DNA from: Terana coerulea
Lineage: Eukaryota > Basidiomycota > Agaricomycetes > Polyporales > Phanerochaetaceae
Direction: 5' to 3'
Assembly (NCBI GenBank): GCA_024811115.1
Contig: JAKOGH010000469.1
Span: 1-26,876 of the forward strand
DNA: 26,876 bases
Of the stretch, positions 1-10,048 are shown piece by piece (position 1 is the first letter of the stretch; each line of letters starts with the position of its first letter). A program made the translations under genes and the position numbers. The notes beneath the pieces are model-generated. The model had not been told where the DNA came from. It did not search any database and worked only from the letters and a program-made list of their open reading frames with translations.

Positions 1-182
1 CTCGTCGTGAACAGTCTGGAGTGCCCAATGAAATGCTGGTGATAGAGGCAACAGCTTTGAAACATGCACGTGAGCGTATCAAGCGGAACAGGGATAATAA
101 TCCATAGAGGAACAAGTAGGAAAAGTACAATACAGTAGTGCAATACAACGCCGAGCCAAATAATGATACATAGATTCCAGGT

Positions 183-795
183 TTACTTGGCACCCGCGCT
201 CGAGAACTATATCATTCGAGCCTGTTAGCTCCAACAGGCATTGAGAAAGGGGGAGGATACGTACCTTGGTCACCGACTTGGTACCCTCGGAGATGGCGTG
301 CTTGGCAAGTTCACCAGGAAGGATGAGACGAACGGCGGTCTGAATCTCGCGGGACGAGATTGTTGACTTCTTGGAGTAAGAAGCGAGCTCTACAGACACA
401 ATGTTAGCGACTGCACGTAGGCCAAGGTAAGCGTTGAACATACTGGATGCCTCGGTAGCGATGCGCTCGAAGATGTCATTGACGAAGGAGTTGAGGATAG
501 CCATCGCCTTGTTCGAGATACCAGTGTCAGGGTGCACCTGCTTGAGCACTGCGCGCGAAGAGTATGTAAGGTTGAGAGCAAGGCTGGACGAGAATCTGAC
601 GTACCCTTGTAGATGTAAGAGGAGTAAGTCTCCTTGCGGGTCTTTCGCCTCTTCTTCTTCTCCCCATCAGCTCCCGAAGCCGCAGGCTTAGAAGTCTTCT
701 TCGCAGCCTTGGACTCTGTGGTCGTCTTGGCGGGAGCCTTGGAGGCTGTCGAGGCGGGGGCCTTTCCAGCAGTGGAAGCGGGTTTGGGGTGCCAT
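183..795 (-). CDS. H2B: Histone H2B, four exons, apparent 1-base frameshift after the start
   Basis: Core nucleosome histone that pairs with H2A in the nucleus. Exons read on the minus strand are 795-605, 548-444, 389-265 and 206-183; the introns are 56, 54 and 58 bp with GT/AG ends. The N-terminal tail is rich in Lys, Ala and Thr, followed by the KKKRRK-type stretch, the YSSYIYK start of the histone fold, [18 protein letters not shown] and the conserved helix ending [15 protein letters not shown]; it ends FSSAGAK. The exons sum to 445 bases, one more than a multiple of three. The start ATG (795-793) and the KPASTAGK tail lie in different frames because of a four-base G run at 786-789 on the plus strand; a three-base run would give MAPKPAST and a 147-residue protein. 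No in-frame ATG was found just upstream. It is divergent from the H2A gene. The identity is near certain; the shift is probably a sequence error. Confidence 0.96.
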
Positions 796-1150
796 TGCTC
801 GTGGATTGGGGGCGTAGGTGGTGGTGGATGAAGAAAAGGCGCTGCGAAAGCGGAAGATGCGAAGGGTTGGGGGCGAAGTTGAGAGTCGCTGTGCGTGCAG
901 AGGCAGCCTTTATGTAGTGACGCGTGACATCGGCCTTGTTGATCGCATCACGTGAGGCGCAGTCACAAGCGCGTCGCGACGTGACTAGCTTGTTTATTCC
1001 TAGTCACTTTCCCAGGCCGCGGCGTGACTCCCGCATATATAACTCGGACGCCCTCGCCTTTCGCCCTCCACATTCCCTGCCCCCACGCTCACGCCCCTGC
1101 GCCCGTACACCCACCACACTCCCAACCCAACCACCGCACTCGAATCAGGC
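796..1150. promoter_or_regulatory. Shared divergent promoter of H2B and H2A
   Basis: This 355 bp holds the start regions of both histone genes. A TATA-like CATATATAA lies at 1034-1042, about 110 bp before the H2A ATG, and a TATA-like CATAAAGG reads on the minus strand near 914-907 for H2B. Between them GTGAC or its complement GTCAC occurs six times (917, 924, 962, 981, 1003, 1024), with the longer form CGTGACT at 980 and 1023. A CACGTG palindrome sits at 949-954. Spaced repeats in both orientations suit a bidirectional histone promoter that keeps H2A and H2B in step; the binding factor is unknown to me. Confidence 0.7.
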
Positions 1151-1734
<584 letters not shown>

Positions 1735-2240
1735 GTTATTGTCGGGCTCGTCTCATCTTCGCTCTTGTTGGATTCGTTGTTTACTGTATCATTATTCATG
1801 TATCACCAGCTATCTTAGCCTTGTACGCAGCTTATAGTGTCGCGTGCTATACATTGTCTTCGTATTCGTCCATTCGATAATGGAGTGTGCATCAACCGGT
1901 CTTTTCGCATCGTACTCTTGTTTGGATGAGTACCATAAACCATACTGTACATCAAGGATCCGAGTTTCTATGTGTTCTGTGGTGTTTGCACTGCTAGGTA
2001 ACTGATGAAAGGGATTGAATTGCCCGTGTGGCGTGTCCACTGCCGTTGGTCGATCGCCGCCGCCGATGGGCAGTACTGATAATTGTAGATAATTACACAG
2101 TACATACGTCACTGCAGTGACTGTACAGTACTGTACATGTCCAAGCCAAAAACAAATCCAACGACTTACACGCCTGATGGTAGTGAATTCGTGACGGTAG
2201 ATTACCTGTACAAAAAAGGGACTGGGGCATTCTCACTACA
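1735..2240. other. H2A downstream region with two abutting palindromes
   Basis: No gene is supported here. The 5' part should carry the H2A 3' UTR and poly(A) signals. At 2108-2121 is a perfect 14-base palindrome (GTCACTGCAGTGAC), directly followed at 2122-2137 by a perfect 16-base palindrome (TGTACAGTACTGTACA). Open frames across the region are short and show no family features. Confidence 0.6.
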
Positions 2241-2319
2241 AGGCGCTACCAGGGCTCGAACCTGGGTTTTGGGAATTGGATATCAGAATCCCAAGTGATA
2301 ACCACTACACTATAGCGCC
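2241..2319 (-). tRNA. tRNA-Gln (anticodon CUG) with a 7-nt intron
   Basis: On the minus strand the acceptor stem GGCGCTA (2319-2313) pairs with TAGCGCC (2248-2242). The D arm GTGTAGTGGTTATCAC matches the usual fungal tRNA-Gln D arm. The anticodon stem TGGGA/TCCCA encloses TTCTGA, so the anticodon is CUG, decoding CAG. Seven extra bases (TATCCAA, 2282-2276) sit one base 3' of the anticodon at the canonical nuclear tRNA intron site. The T arm is CCAGG-TTCGAGC-CCTGG. The discriminator would be T (2241), as in yeast tRNA-Gln. Exact intron ends could slide by a base. Confidence 0.93.
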
Positions 2320-2363
2320 GCACAAACTTTGAGACTGCCGCTTATATAGTCGTCACCTGATCT

Positions 2364-2970
2364 GGGGGCGACCAAAGTAGTGGAAGTGGAAGTCGGCGAA
2401 ACCCCGGACTTCCACTGATTGATGGGACCAAGTATCACGGCCACCCCGACGGTTGCCAGTTTTGGTCGGCCATGGCGGTGGACCTGTAACATTACCACGC
2501 CCTTCTGCAATTCCCGACGCGCGCCAGGTATGTGCCAGTGGCCGCGCGGCGCGTATGGCTTGCCCCGCCAGGTCTCTGCGCGGTCGTACAGTAATTCAAT
2601 TTTGAATTTACCCTACCACGTGTGTGCTGATATGGCCAATAATTTCGGGCACGGGCATGATGTAGGTGTGCAGAAATGGGTGAAGAGATAGATGTAATTA
2701 CAAAAATAATGGCCCAGATGCCGGCACGAGCTCGGGGCGGCGCGTCCATGTTCAATTCGTGCCACGCCGATGTGGGCTAACGGACAATGACGCGACGCGT
2801 GCTTTTGGGCCGACGGCGGCCTGGCAGGACGAACGCGTTGTGCTTGGTCCGGCGGCGGCTGAGGCCAACGCTCCGACGTCATGTTACATAAGCCCGCCGC
2901 CGCAGTGGAAGTCCGACTTCCCTGGCCACTACTTACTCACTTCCACTTCCACTACTTTGGTATACTCCCA
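2364..2970. mobile_element. MITE-like non-autonomous DNA transposon
   Basis: A perfect 23 bp inverted repeat lies at 2371-2393 and 2939-2961, built on AGTGGAAGTGGAAGT. A second 12 bp inverted pair lies just inside (GGACTTCCACTG at 2406-2417; its complement at 2903-2914). The outermost bases are G-rich on both sides but diverged. The 8-base direct repeat CCTGATCT flanks the unit at 2356-2363 and 2971-2978, as expected of a target-site duplication of hAT length. No transposase is coded in the 607 bp, and open frames crossing it extend outside and look accidental. It lies 45 bp from the tRNA-Gln gene. Family assignment to hAT rests only on the 8-base duplication. Confidence 0.65.
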
Positions 2971-2978
2971 CCTGATCT

Positions 2979-3541
2979 GCCGGCATCTTAGCTTTGTGGC
3001 GCTTGGGGCACGGGCCGCACGGAGCGTCTGGACTCTGGACTCTGTACCACGCACCGCCTCTCGGTCTGACGGACATTCGAATGTTTACGCACTGTCCAGC
3101 TGGTCGCCACGGAGACCTGCATATAAAGGAGAATCCACGGCTTGCAGCTAGATAAATGCAGGTTTGCCGCTTTGTTCAGTAAAATGCTCTTGCTAAAACA
3201 ACCTGGGTAGTCCATTGCCCAAGTCATATGTGCTCAAGAGCGCCGGCATGGTAGACATAGATGACAGAACCTTTACTAGATTCATCGACATAAGGCTATG
3301 TTTCCCACCTTTCGACTCCCATCGGGCTCACTCACTGTACCAGGTTCACCACCTCCGTTGTTGCAACGAGAGGGTCACACTTGCCGATAGCTCCTCTAGC
3401 CTCAGCCTTGGGCGTTTTAGCATCTTCGTCGTCGCGTTCCGAGTAGACAAAGCAAGAGTTCGAGTTCGCTGTGAGCCGTGCGTTTCTCTCTTCCTCATGT
3501 GCTTTCCCTTCACTCACTACCAGTCACAGACATCGGACGAG
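2979..3541 (+). promoter_or_regulatory. Upstream region of the WD40 gene
   Basis: About 560 bp with no supported gene. It should hold the promoter and 5' UTR of the gene starting at 3542. A possible TATA-like stretch (GCATATAAAGG) is at 3119-3129, roughly 415 bp before that ATG, which would imply a long leader or a 5' UTR intron. No other motif stands out. Confidence 0.35.
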
Positions 3542-6500
3542 ATGTCAGCCGTATACGACTCGGCAAGTGTCTTAGGGGCCGCAGCGTCGCCGGAGGTCGT
3601 GAAAAGCAAACGGAAAGAAATGCTGCTCAATCTGCTAGAAGCCTTGCAGGAATTGAGCAAAGAAAACGATCTGAGTACTTCACGTACGTCTTCTTCAACA
3701 TTCATATTTTCCACCGATCGCTGACATCGCCTTTCGGACGTCAGGCGGTACTCAGGACGCACGTTTCGGACATGACATGGATATGCGTATGTTTTCGCTT
3801 GCTATGTCCATTTTCCCCATTCAAACTTACGTGTGTTGCATGATTTTATATAGCTACCATTGACGATCAAGTACAGAGAGAGGGAGGGGATGCATTTGAC
3901 AAGTTCGAACGGTGCGCGTGCTTCACAATCCGGTTTTTCCTGGTCTCTAGCTTTACTTATGACTTTCAGGAGTATCGTTTCTCTTGATCAAGAAGTATGT
4001 TGCATTAGAAACACTATCCGACTCCTCGTGTGTTTAGACTGAAGCTGGCCATCTAGCTAAGGAACTTTTCGAATGCAGCGAGACAACTGGGTAGTTCTGT
4101 GGGCCTTGTTTCCTCCTCGTTCCATCTACGCAAGCGCCTTGGACACCTCTTGTACCTCTTCAGAGAGAATGCCGCAGATCTCTTTCCGAGGAAGGTGCAG
4201 AGGCGCGCAAGAGATAACGTGATGAATCCCGATATACGCCCAGGGCGACAAGCATCGGCGTCGTTTCCTGACCGCCATACCGTCCCAGTAGCCTTGGGAA
4301 GTGAAGACTTTCCAGGCGAGCTGCAAGGCTTTGCAAACGACCTTACCACGTTCCTAGACTGTCTGAACGAATTTCCAGAATTCACAGATGAGGCTATCAA
4401 TGCTTCTATCGTGGTCTTGGAAGGCGATTTAAAGGTAACCAACGTGCAATTTAGTCTTCAATACTTTGGCTGACATGTCGTATTTAGTACTGGGCTTCAT
4501 GCTTGAAGACCTACAAAGGGCAGTTCGCATTCCGTGCTGTGCGGCGATATCTGCATGATCTTGCGGCACAAATGGGTGACCATCTCGATACAATCACGCG
4601 CTCCCTGTCTACGTTTAAAGATATTGGTAAGTGTCTCTCAAGTGCGACTTCTTATTTCGGTCTTCACGGAAGTGCAGGTGTTCCCAGTATCCGTTTCGTC
4701 CAGGAGCATCAAGCGGCCAACTTACTTACCATGTCGACAATTGCCACCTTCTTCTCAGCTATAACAGCGACAACGCTGCAATTCTCGTGGAACCAAACAG
4801 GCACACCCTTAGCCAACAGCGTAAACGGCTTCTGGTTTACTTCTTTGGTGCTTAGTACAGGAGCCGCCGCCAATAGCTTTTTGTGCCTGGCATGGAAGCA
4901 GGATTCGCGGTGAGGATCATAGCGTATTGCATCTTTAGCACACGCTGACAGGCTTGCAGTCGATCTCCGAGTCACCGTGTACCATGGTGGGTCCGTGTAT
5001 GGATCAAGCGGTCTCCTGTGGTCTTTCTGGTGCTCGCCGTGGTTTGCTTCTCAATCGGCCTCGTTCTGTTCGCCTATTCCTCAGGTCAGACCAGGATCAC
5101 CAAGACGCTCACGACTGTGTTTTCGGCATTGACATGCTGGGGTCTGATGACCGTGTCGTGCTGGCTGATTTCGGAGCGTTATGTGTTCATTCGCCACAAA
5201 GGACAAAGATGGCTTGCGGACGTCATTTCCGACGTGCTGTTCGGAATATACATGCTACCCGGTGTAGCTTTTTGTATCCAGCAACCCGCACACACTACGC
5301 GCAAGATGGTGTACTGGACTCTCAGAGCATGGGCCAACCTTACAGACCACTTCAATGGCTTTACGAGGTGGATGACCGAGCAGCTGCACTCTAGAGGAGG
5401 CTCAGATGAAGGGACTTCAATCGAGGGTGGACCGACCTCATCCATCATTCCCCTGCCGTTCTTCCCTGACGTGGTATTACGGCCTAGACCACCAAGGTCC
5501 GACACTAGCATCACGATTCACAGCAACGTCACCGACACGGCTTCGGTCGATGTAGACTTTACGCAGCAGCAGCAACCTCGCCTCGCACGACCGTCATTGA
5601 CGACACGTACCTCTTCTAACAGCTCAGTGGCGTCGTGGCGTTCCCGGCGTGGAGGAAACACCAATGCAACAGCATTGGGGCGGATCAGCGAAGACGCTCT
5701 TAGTCCCGCGGCAGGCTACGAATGGAACATTCCCACTTTCAATCACCCGGCCAGTGGTAGCTCAGCGCGAGTTCGCTTTGTGAACCTCGTCCGTACGGTG
5801 ATCATGATTCGTGCCTCCTCCGGAAACAACTCATCTTTCGTGGGGCCCTCTACGCCAAGGCCCAGACTGCTCCCTTCGCCCTCTTCAAGGCAGCTTGGCT
5901 CAGATTCGGTGGGGTGGCGCAACATAGTCAGAGGGCCCCTCGTGACTTCTCTCGTTCCGAGGCTGCAGAAAATGGAGGAGAGTACCGAGTTGACGGAACA
6001 TCAGGCATTGGTTAGGCATCTACAGTTCTCGCCGAACGGCCAGTATCTTGCTACCTCTAGGTAAGCCCGCTCGAAATATATTGTAGGCCTTTACAGAGCA
6101 TGAACGGATGTCCGTAAGCTGGGACCGAACATCGCTTATCTTTGCGCTTAGGTGTACGTCTCTTCTTGCTGTAACATCGACTTGTGCTAAGAACGCAATT
6201 AGGATGCAAGCCAGCCAGGAAACATGACTACTATTCATCGCGTGCTAGCTCACCCGCGGAGCTTCGTTGGCCAAGTAGCTTGGTTAATGTGACTTTACCG
6301 GTGCATGTCACAATTACTCATGGCAAGGTTCCGTAGGTCTCCTGACGGACACATCCTTCTGACAAAAATGAACCGCGGCGTGAGAGTGTGGACAATAGTA
6401 AGTCCATGGCTTGCGACTCTGAGTGTCTCCTGGCTAAGGCTCACTGCAGGATGGCGTCTGCAAGAAGACGGTCAACCGAGACCAGATGGTCGAGTGGATT

Positions 6501-7798
6501 GCATGGTTGCCTAACGGCGAAGGTAGGCCGCCTGACGATAGAGAATGTGGCCGATTGACCATTGATGGCTACACAGCGTTTCTAACTGTTGAGGGTAGCT
6601 TTGTTAACAAGTTGGTACGTGTGTTACAAAGATCGGATGCTGAACAAACTTATGATAGAGACCTTACTTTTCTCTTAGGACATTGGCGGGAATGTAAGCC
6701 TGACATCTAGCTTTTTGGGGCTTCGGAGCATCCAGATATTCGTTATTTCTAGGTATTGCAGGTGCACTATCTACCCCGCATTAAGTTGCATGGTATCGCT
6801 GTGACGATGGACTCGAAGAGAATGCTATGCGTTGGAACGTTGACGACCTCCGATGATGGTCTTCCAGCCCAGGAGGAGTCGGCCAGAGAAGCAAATTATC
6901 AGTGAGTTCTTATTCGACCTTTCAAGCCTTTTATTCAGCCTTCACCAGTATATAATCTTGGCGAAAGGGAAATTGAAAAGTAAGTGAGAACTTCCTCCTT
7001 GCATAACCTGCTTACAATTAACTGATCTATCTAGTCGCGTGCCAGTATCGCACGAGGTCAGAGCTATCACCATGGCTCGCACAGGAGATGTTGCTTTGGT
7101 TAGCTATGATCAGGTGAGCATGTCACGTGCGATATACTTGGATATGCCTCACAACGTCGCTAACTTGTCGTGACAGGCTCCGCCGCAGCTGTGGAAAATA
7201 GAATTCATCAAAGAATCGACTCGACTCTCGCTCAGGCATACATACATGCCTAAAGTGCCCATCGACTTCGCCGGCCGCAGCAATTTTGGCGGAAAGCACG
7301 ACCAGTTGGTCATTTGCGCTGGGAAAGGTCGGTCTTTCGTTTTGCCTCTTCGGCTCTTTAATAAAGCTCGACCTTCTGGCAGCTGGAGACATCCACATCT
7401 GGGATCGCGAATCATCTCTCTTACTTCGGCATATCCCACCGCAAGCCGCCCGCAGCGGAGACCTGACTTGCATCACCTGGAACTCAGCAGCGGACCACTT
7501 CATGTTCGCGACGGGTTCGTACGACGGTGCAGTCAAGATATGGACGGTGCCCCCGGATCCTGAGGCGCCGCGCCGCGGCGGCTATTCGCCCAGCCGTCCC
7601 TCGAGCACGCGTCCGCCCCTCACACCACGTACCATATCGCTGCCGATACCTGACGGAGATTATCACACAAGCGGCTCGACGGCTAACTACTTCCAGGACT
7701 CGCATGCTCCGCTACCAGCGGTTCAGATGTCAGCGCCGCACAGACCAGGCAGGACAGTGCATTATTTGGAGGTGCCAGGACACCCAAGCCCACCATAG
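3542..7798 (+). CDS. Membrane-anchored WD40-repeat protein, 19 exons, one frameshift
   Basis: Exons: 3542-3683, 3745-3786, 3854-3911, 3970-3994, 4057-4434, 4488-4626, 4678-4909, 4960-6060, 6119-6151, 6211-6282, 6337-6397, 6450-6522, 6577-6614, 6679-6693, 6753-6901, 6949-6979, 7035-7113, 7177-7327, 7383-7798; about 1,077 residues. Residues 1-260 are helical and soluble. Four hydrophobic segments lie near 276-300, 312-334, 359-379 and 389-409, followed by a Ser/Pro-rich linker to about 680. A C-terminal WD40 domain follows (VRHLQFSPNGQYLATSSWDR, VAWSPDGHILLT, GDIHIWDRE, FATGSYDGAVKIWTV) and a proline-rich tail. The blades resemble WDR26/Gid7-type proteins, but the membrane segments do not, so I give no function. 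Exon 14 is only 15 bases. Exon 15 is one base too long: dropping one C of 6868-6870 gives RSRPEKQIIIYNL and restores phase with exon 16. Convergent with the locus at 8274-12062. Confidence 0.85.
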
Positions 7799-8273
7799 GT
7801 GCTGACCAAAACCGAAGCTATGTATAAGCAAAAGGCAGACAGGTAGGGCCGTACATGGAATATATGTATTGTTGTATTTGCATGAACAGTGGTGTAGAGT
7901 TTCACTGCGCAGCATTAAGGATGATCACTTTTGTTGGCGCTTTGAAGTATCATGAGCTCGCAAGGGGGATCTCCCCAAGGCTATGTAGCTGGTTATAAAT
8001 CACGGTGTTATAGCTTTCTAATCCAATACAGTACGCTATGCAGAAACGGAAAACCCGGAATAGATGATTGATACGGAGAGGTAGATGGAAGTTTGCTTAG
8101 ATTCTGTGAGCCGGCCAGATGGTATGGACCAGGGCACGGATGCGAAGAGGACGCAATGCTAGGGCGAAATAAATCATGCACACAAAGATGAACACGATGA
8201 TGAGACGGATAGAAGAAAGGAGGGTGGCGGGAGAAGACGAATACACAGATGAAAGAGAGAGTTGGGTGAGGTC
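7799..8273. other. Intergenic region between convergent genes
   Basis: This 475 bp separates the 3' ends of the WD40 gene (+) and the HECT-like gene (-). It should contain both 3' UTRs; AATAAA occurs at 8167-8172 on the plus strand. I see no gene, repeat or RNA here. Confidence 0.5.
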
Positions 8274-10008
8274 TTAACTGCGCTGCAGCCAGCCAACGTC
8301 CAAGCCGGTCATGGTACGCATGCTTTCCGGATACACGGTATTGCTCTCTTTGAGCACTACCGCGAGACGGCGACAAACTTCAGACGGATAATACAAATGC
8401 TCCGCTTGTGGGAAACCGGGGTATCTCGATAGAACACTTCACAGCATGTTAGACGGATGCTGTCTGAAACGACGGGGTGACTTACGTGGTGAGATCCGAA
8501 GCCGGGGAAGACGGGCCAAGGATCTTGAACAGCACCTTCGCGCCGCGTATTGACGCAATCCTTGGAAGGACATATTGCGTGGGACTTGAGTACGACAGCT
8601 GCATGGATGGTTTGAAAAGCCAAATCTGGTCTTGCGGTCAGATCAGGCGACAAGCATTGCTCAAACGACCACATACCAGGAGGCGCGGCTTTTCTTCCTC
8701 TTCGTCCAGGATAACAAAGCGATATGTAGCATGGGCATGGACAAATTCAGACATGTCTTCGACAATGAAGGCCGACAGAGGAACGCGGGTTGGTCTACCC
8801 GACACATTGTCAGCATACCACTTCAGGGGGATAGGTGCCATATACTCACTCTACAGAAGGGCTCACAGGTCGGAATGCATATTTCGCAAGCCGATACACA
8901 ATCGCAGAGGCGCCATTTTGAGGAGTGTGCTGCTGTGACCGCCCGACCACGGCGCCGCATATACACCGAACTCCGGCGCCATTCGTCAACCTTTGGGAAC
9001 CATTGTTAGTACACCCGCTGCCGAGACGAAGGATAGAGTTGGATGAAATGTGAAATATGTGCCCGTACAGGTAGCTCCCGAGGCATAGACCTTAGCATCA
9101 TGAGAGTTGTTTAGCGCGGAATGGCATCTATCTAGGACGCTTTGTATCAGCCAGAGGATCAAGATCCTGCTGCCGCATCGCACACTCCACTGTTATACCC
9201 TTCACAGCCCCAAAACCAACGCGGGCTTCGAGACTGCTCCAGGCACCGCAGGAGAGGGCTAGCAGACAGCCATGGGTGAAATGCCCAATGCCGGCCTTCT
9301 TATCGGTCCAAACGAGGCAAGACTACAAAACACTGCGCAACAAGTAGACTACTCACCTTGTACGCGGCCTCCGCCTTCGTGTTGCAGATGTTGACTTGGA
9401 CCACGGCATCTTCGCGAACAAGCACATAGCTGCCGCCAACAAGCGCCTCCGCCTCGCCCGGCCAGAACCCTTCCCGCGAGCCCCGCTGAACGTGCTCATG
9501 CAGCTTCTGATCCGCGTGGCACATCCACGCATCGACCAGCTCCGCCCAGTGCTCTGACGGCAGGTCGCGGTACTTCTGCAGCTTTGCCGCACGCACGAGC
9601 GGCAGCGAGCACGATGCACAGATGAACGTCGTCGGGTGTGTCGCCTGGAAGTGCGCCGCGTCCTGATGTGGTCTCAGAGCTGTAGTCTGCACTGTGCGGA
9701 GATGTGGATTCTGTGGGCGCGGACACGGCAAGCTTGACTTGGTAGTGTCGCCCACCCACGACGTTCACCTCCGCAGGGCCAACGGCAACGCTCGCGGGCA
9801 GGCCGAGACGATGCGACATGCTAGCGCCACATCTGAGTAGGAGTTGTGCGCGACCGTCGTTTGGGCCTGATTCTGGGGCAACGACTTCAGCTTGGAGGTT
9901 CGTGCCGGCTTGCATACCTGACACTGTCAGGAAGACCAGGATGTGTTGCAGATTCTCGTGGTATTCGGCGATGTATGTGACATCAAGAATTTCTTCAGAG
10001 GCATACAT
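8274..10008 (-). CDS. HECT-like E2-binding protein (UBE3D/Ipa1 family)
   Basis: The family binds ubiquitin-conjugating enzymes through a HECT-like fold; yeast Ipa1 also affects mRNA 3'-end processing. Minus-strand exons supported: 9992-9357, then 8990-8850, 8794-8677, 8625-8486 and 8436-8274. Visible signatures in order: YIAEYHENLQHILVFLT, FICASCSLPLV with a CxxC pair, HWAELVDAWMCH, GFWPGEAEALVGGSYVLV, VRCICGAVVG with a CxC pair, YRLAKYAFRP, YRFVILDEEEE, IWLFKPS, and a tail ending GWLQRS. The joining exon or exons between 9356 and 8991 are not resolved; a TACTAAC branch site precedes the acceptor at 8991. The first exon has one base too many: removing one G of 9715-9717 joins the beta-rich part to the CxxC part. 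A 64 bp intron there is a weaker alternative. The start is either ATG at 10008 or an in-phase splice from the upstream coiled-coil exon. Confidence 0.8.
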
Positions 10009-10048
10009 TAGCTTCGAAGTGACCTCAGAGAACAAAGATAGAGCTCAC

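Noticed and set aside
183..795. H2B as a pseudogene
   Set aside because: Everything beyond codon 3 is intact, with good splice sites and a divergent H2A partner; a one-base run-length error explains the shift better.
2759..3151. 130-codon plus-strand frame through the MITE-like element
   Set aside because: It crosses the right end of the element and its flanking duplication, so it cannot be an element gene, and it resembles nothing.
5179..5925. Minus-strand frames inside the WD40 gene
   Set aside because: They are shadows of the large exon 4960-6060.
8477..9009. Plus-strand frames over the HECT-like exons
   Set aside because: They lie antisense to exons with clear family motifs (VRCICGAVVG, YRFVILDEEEE).
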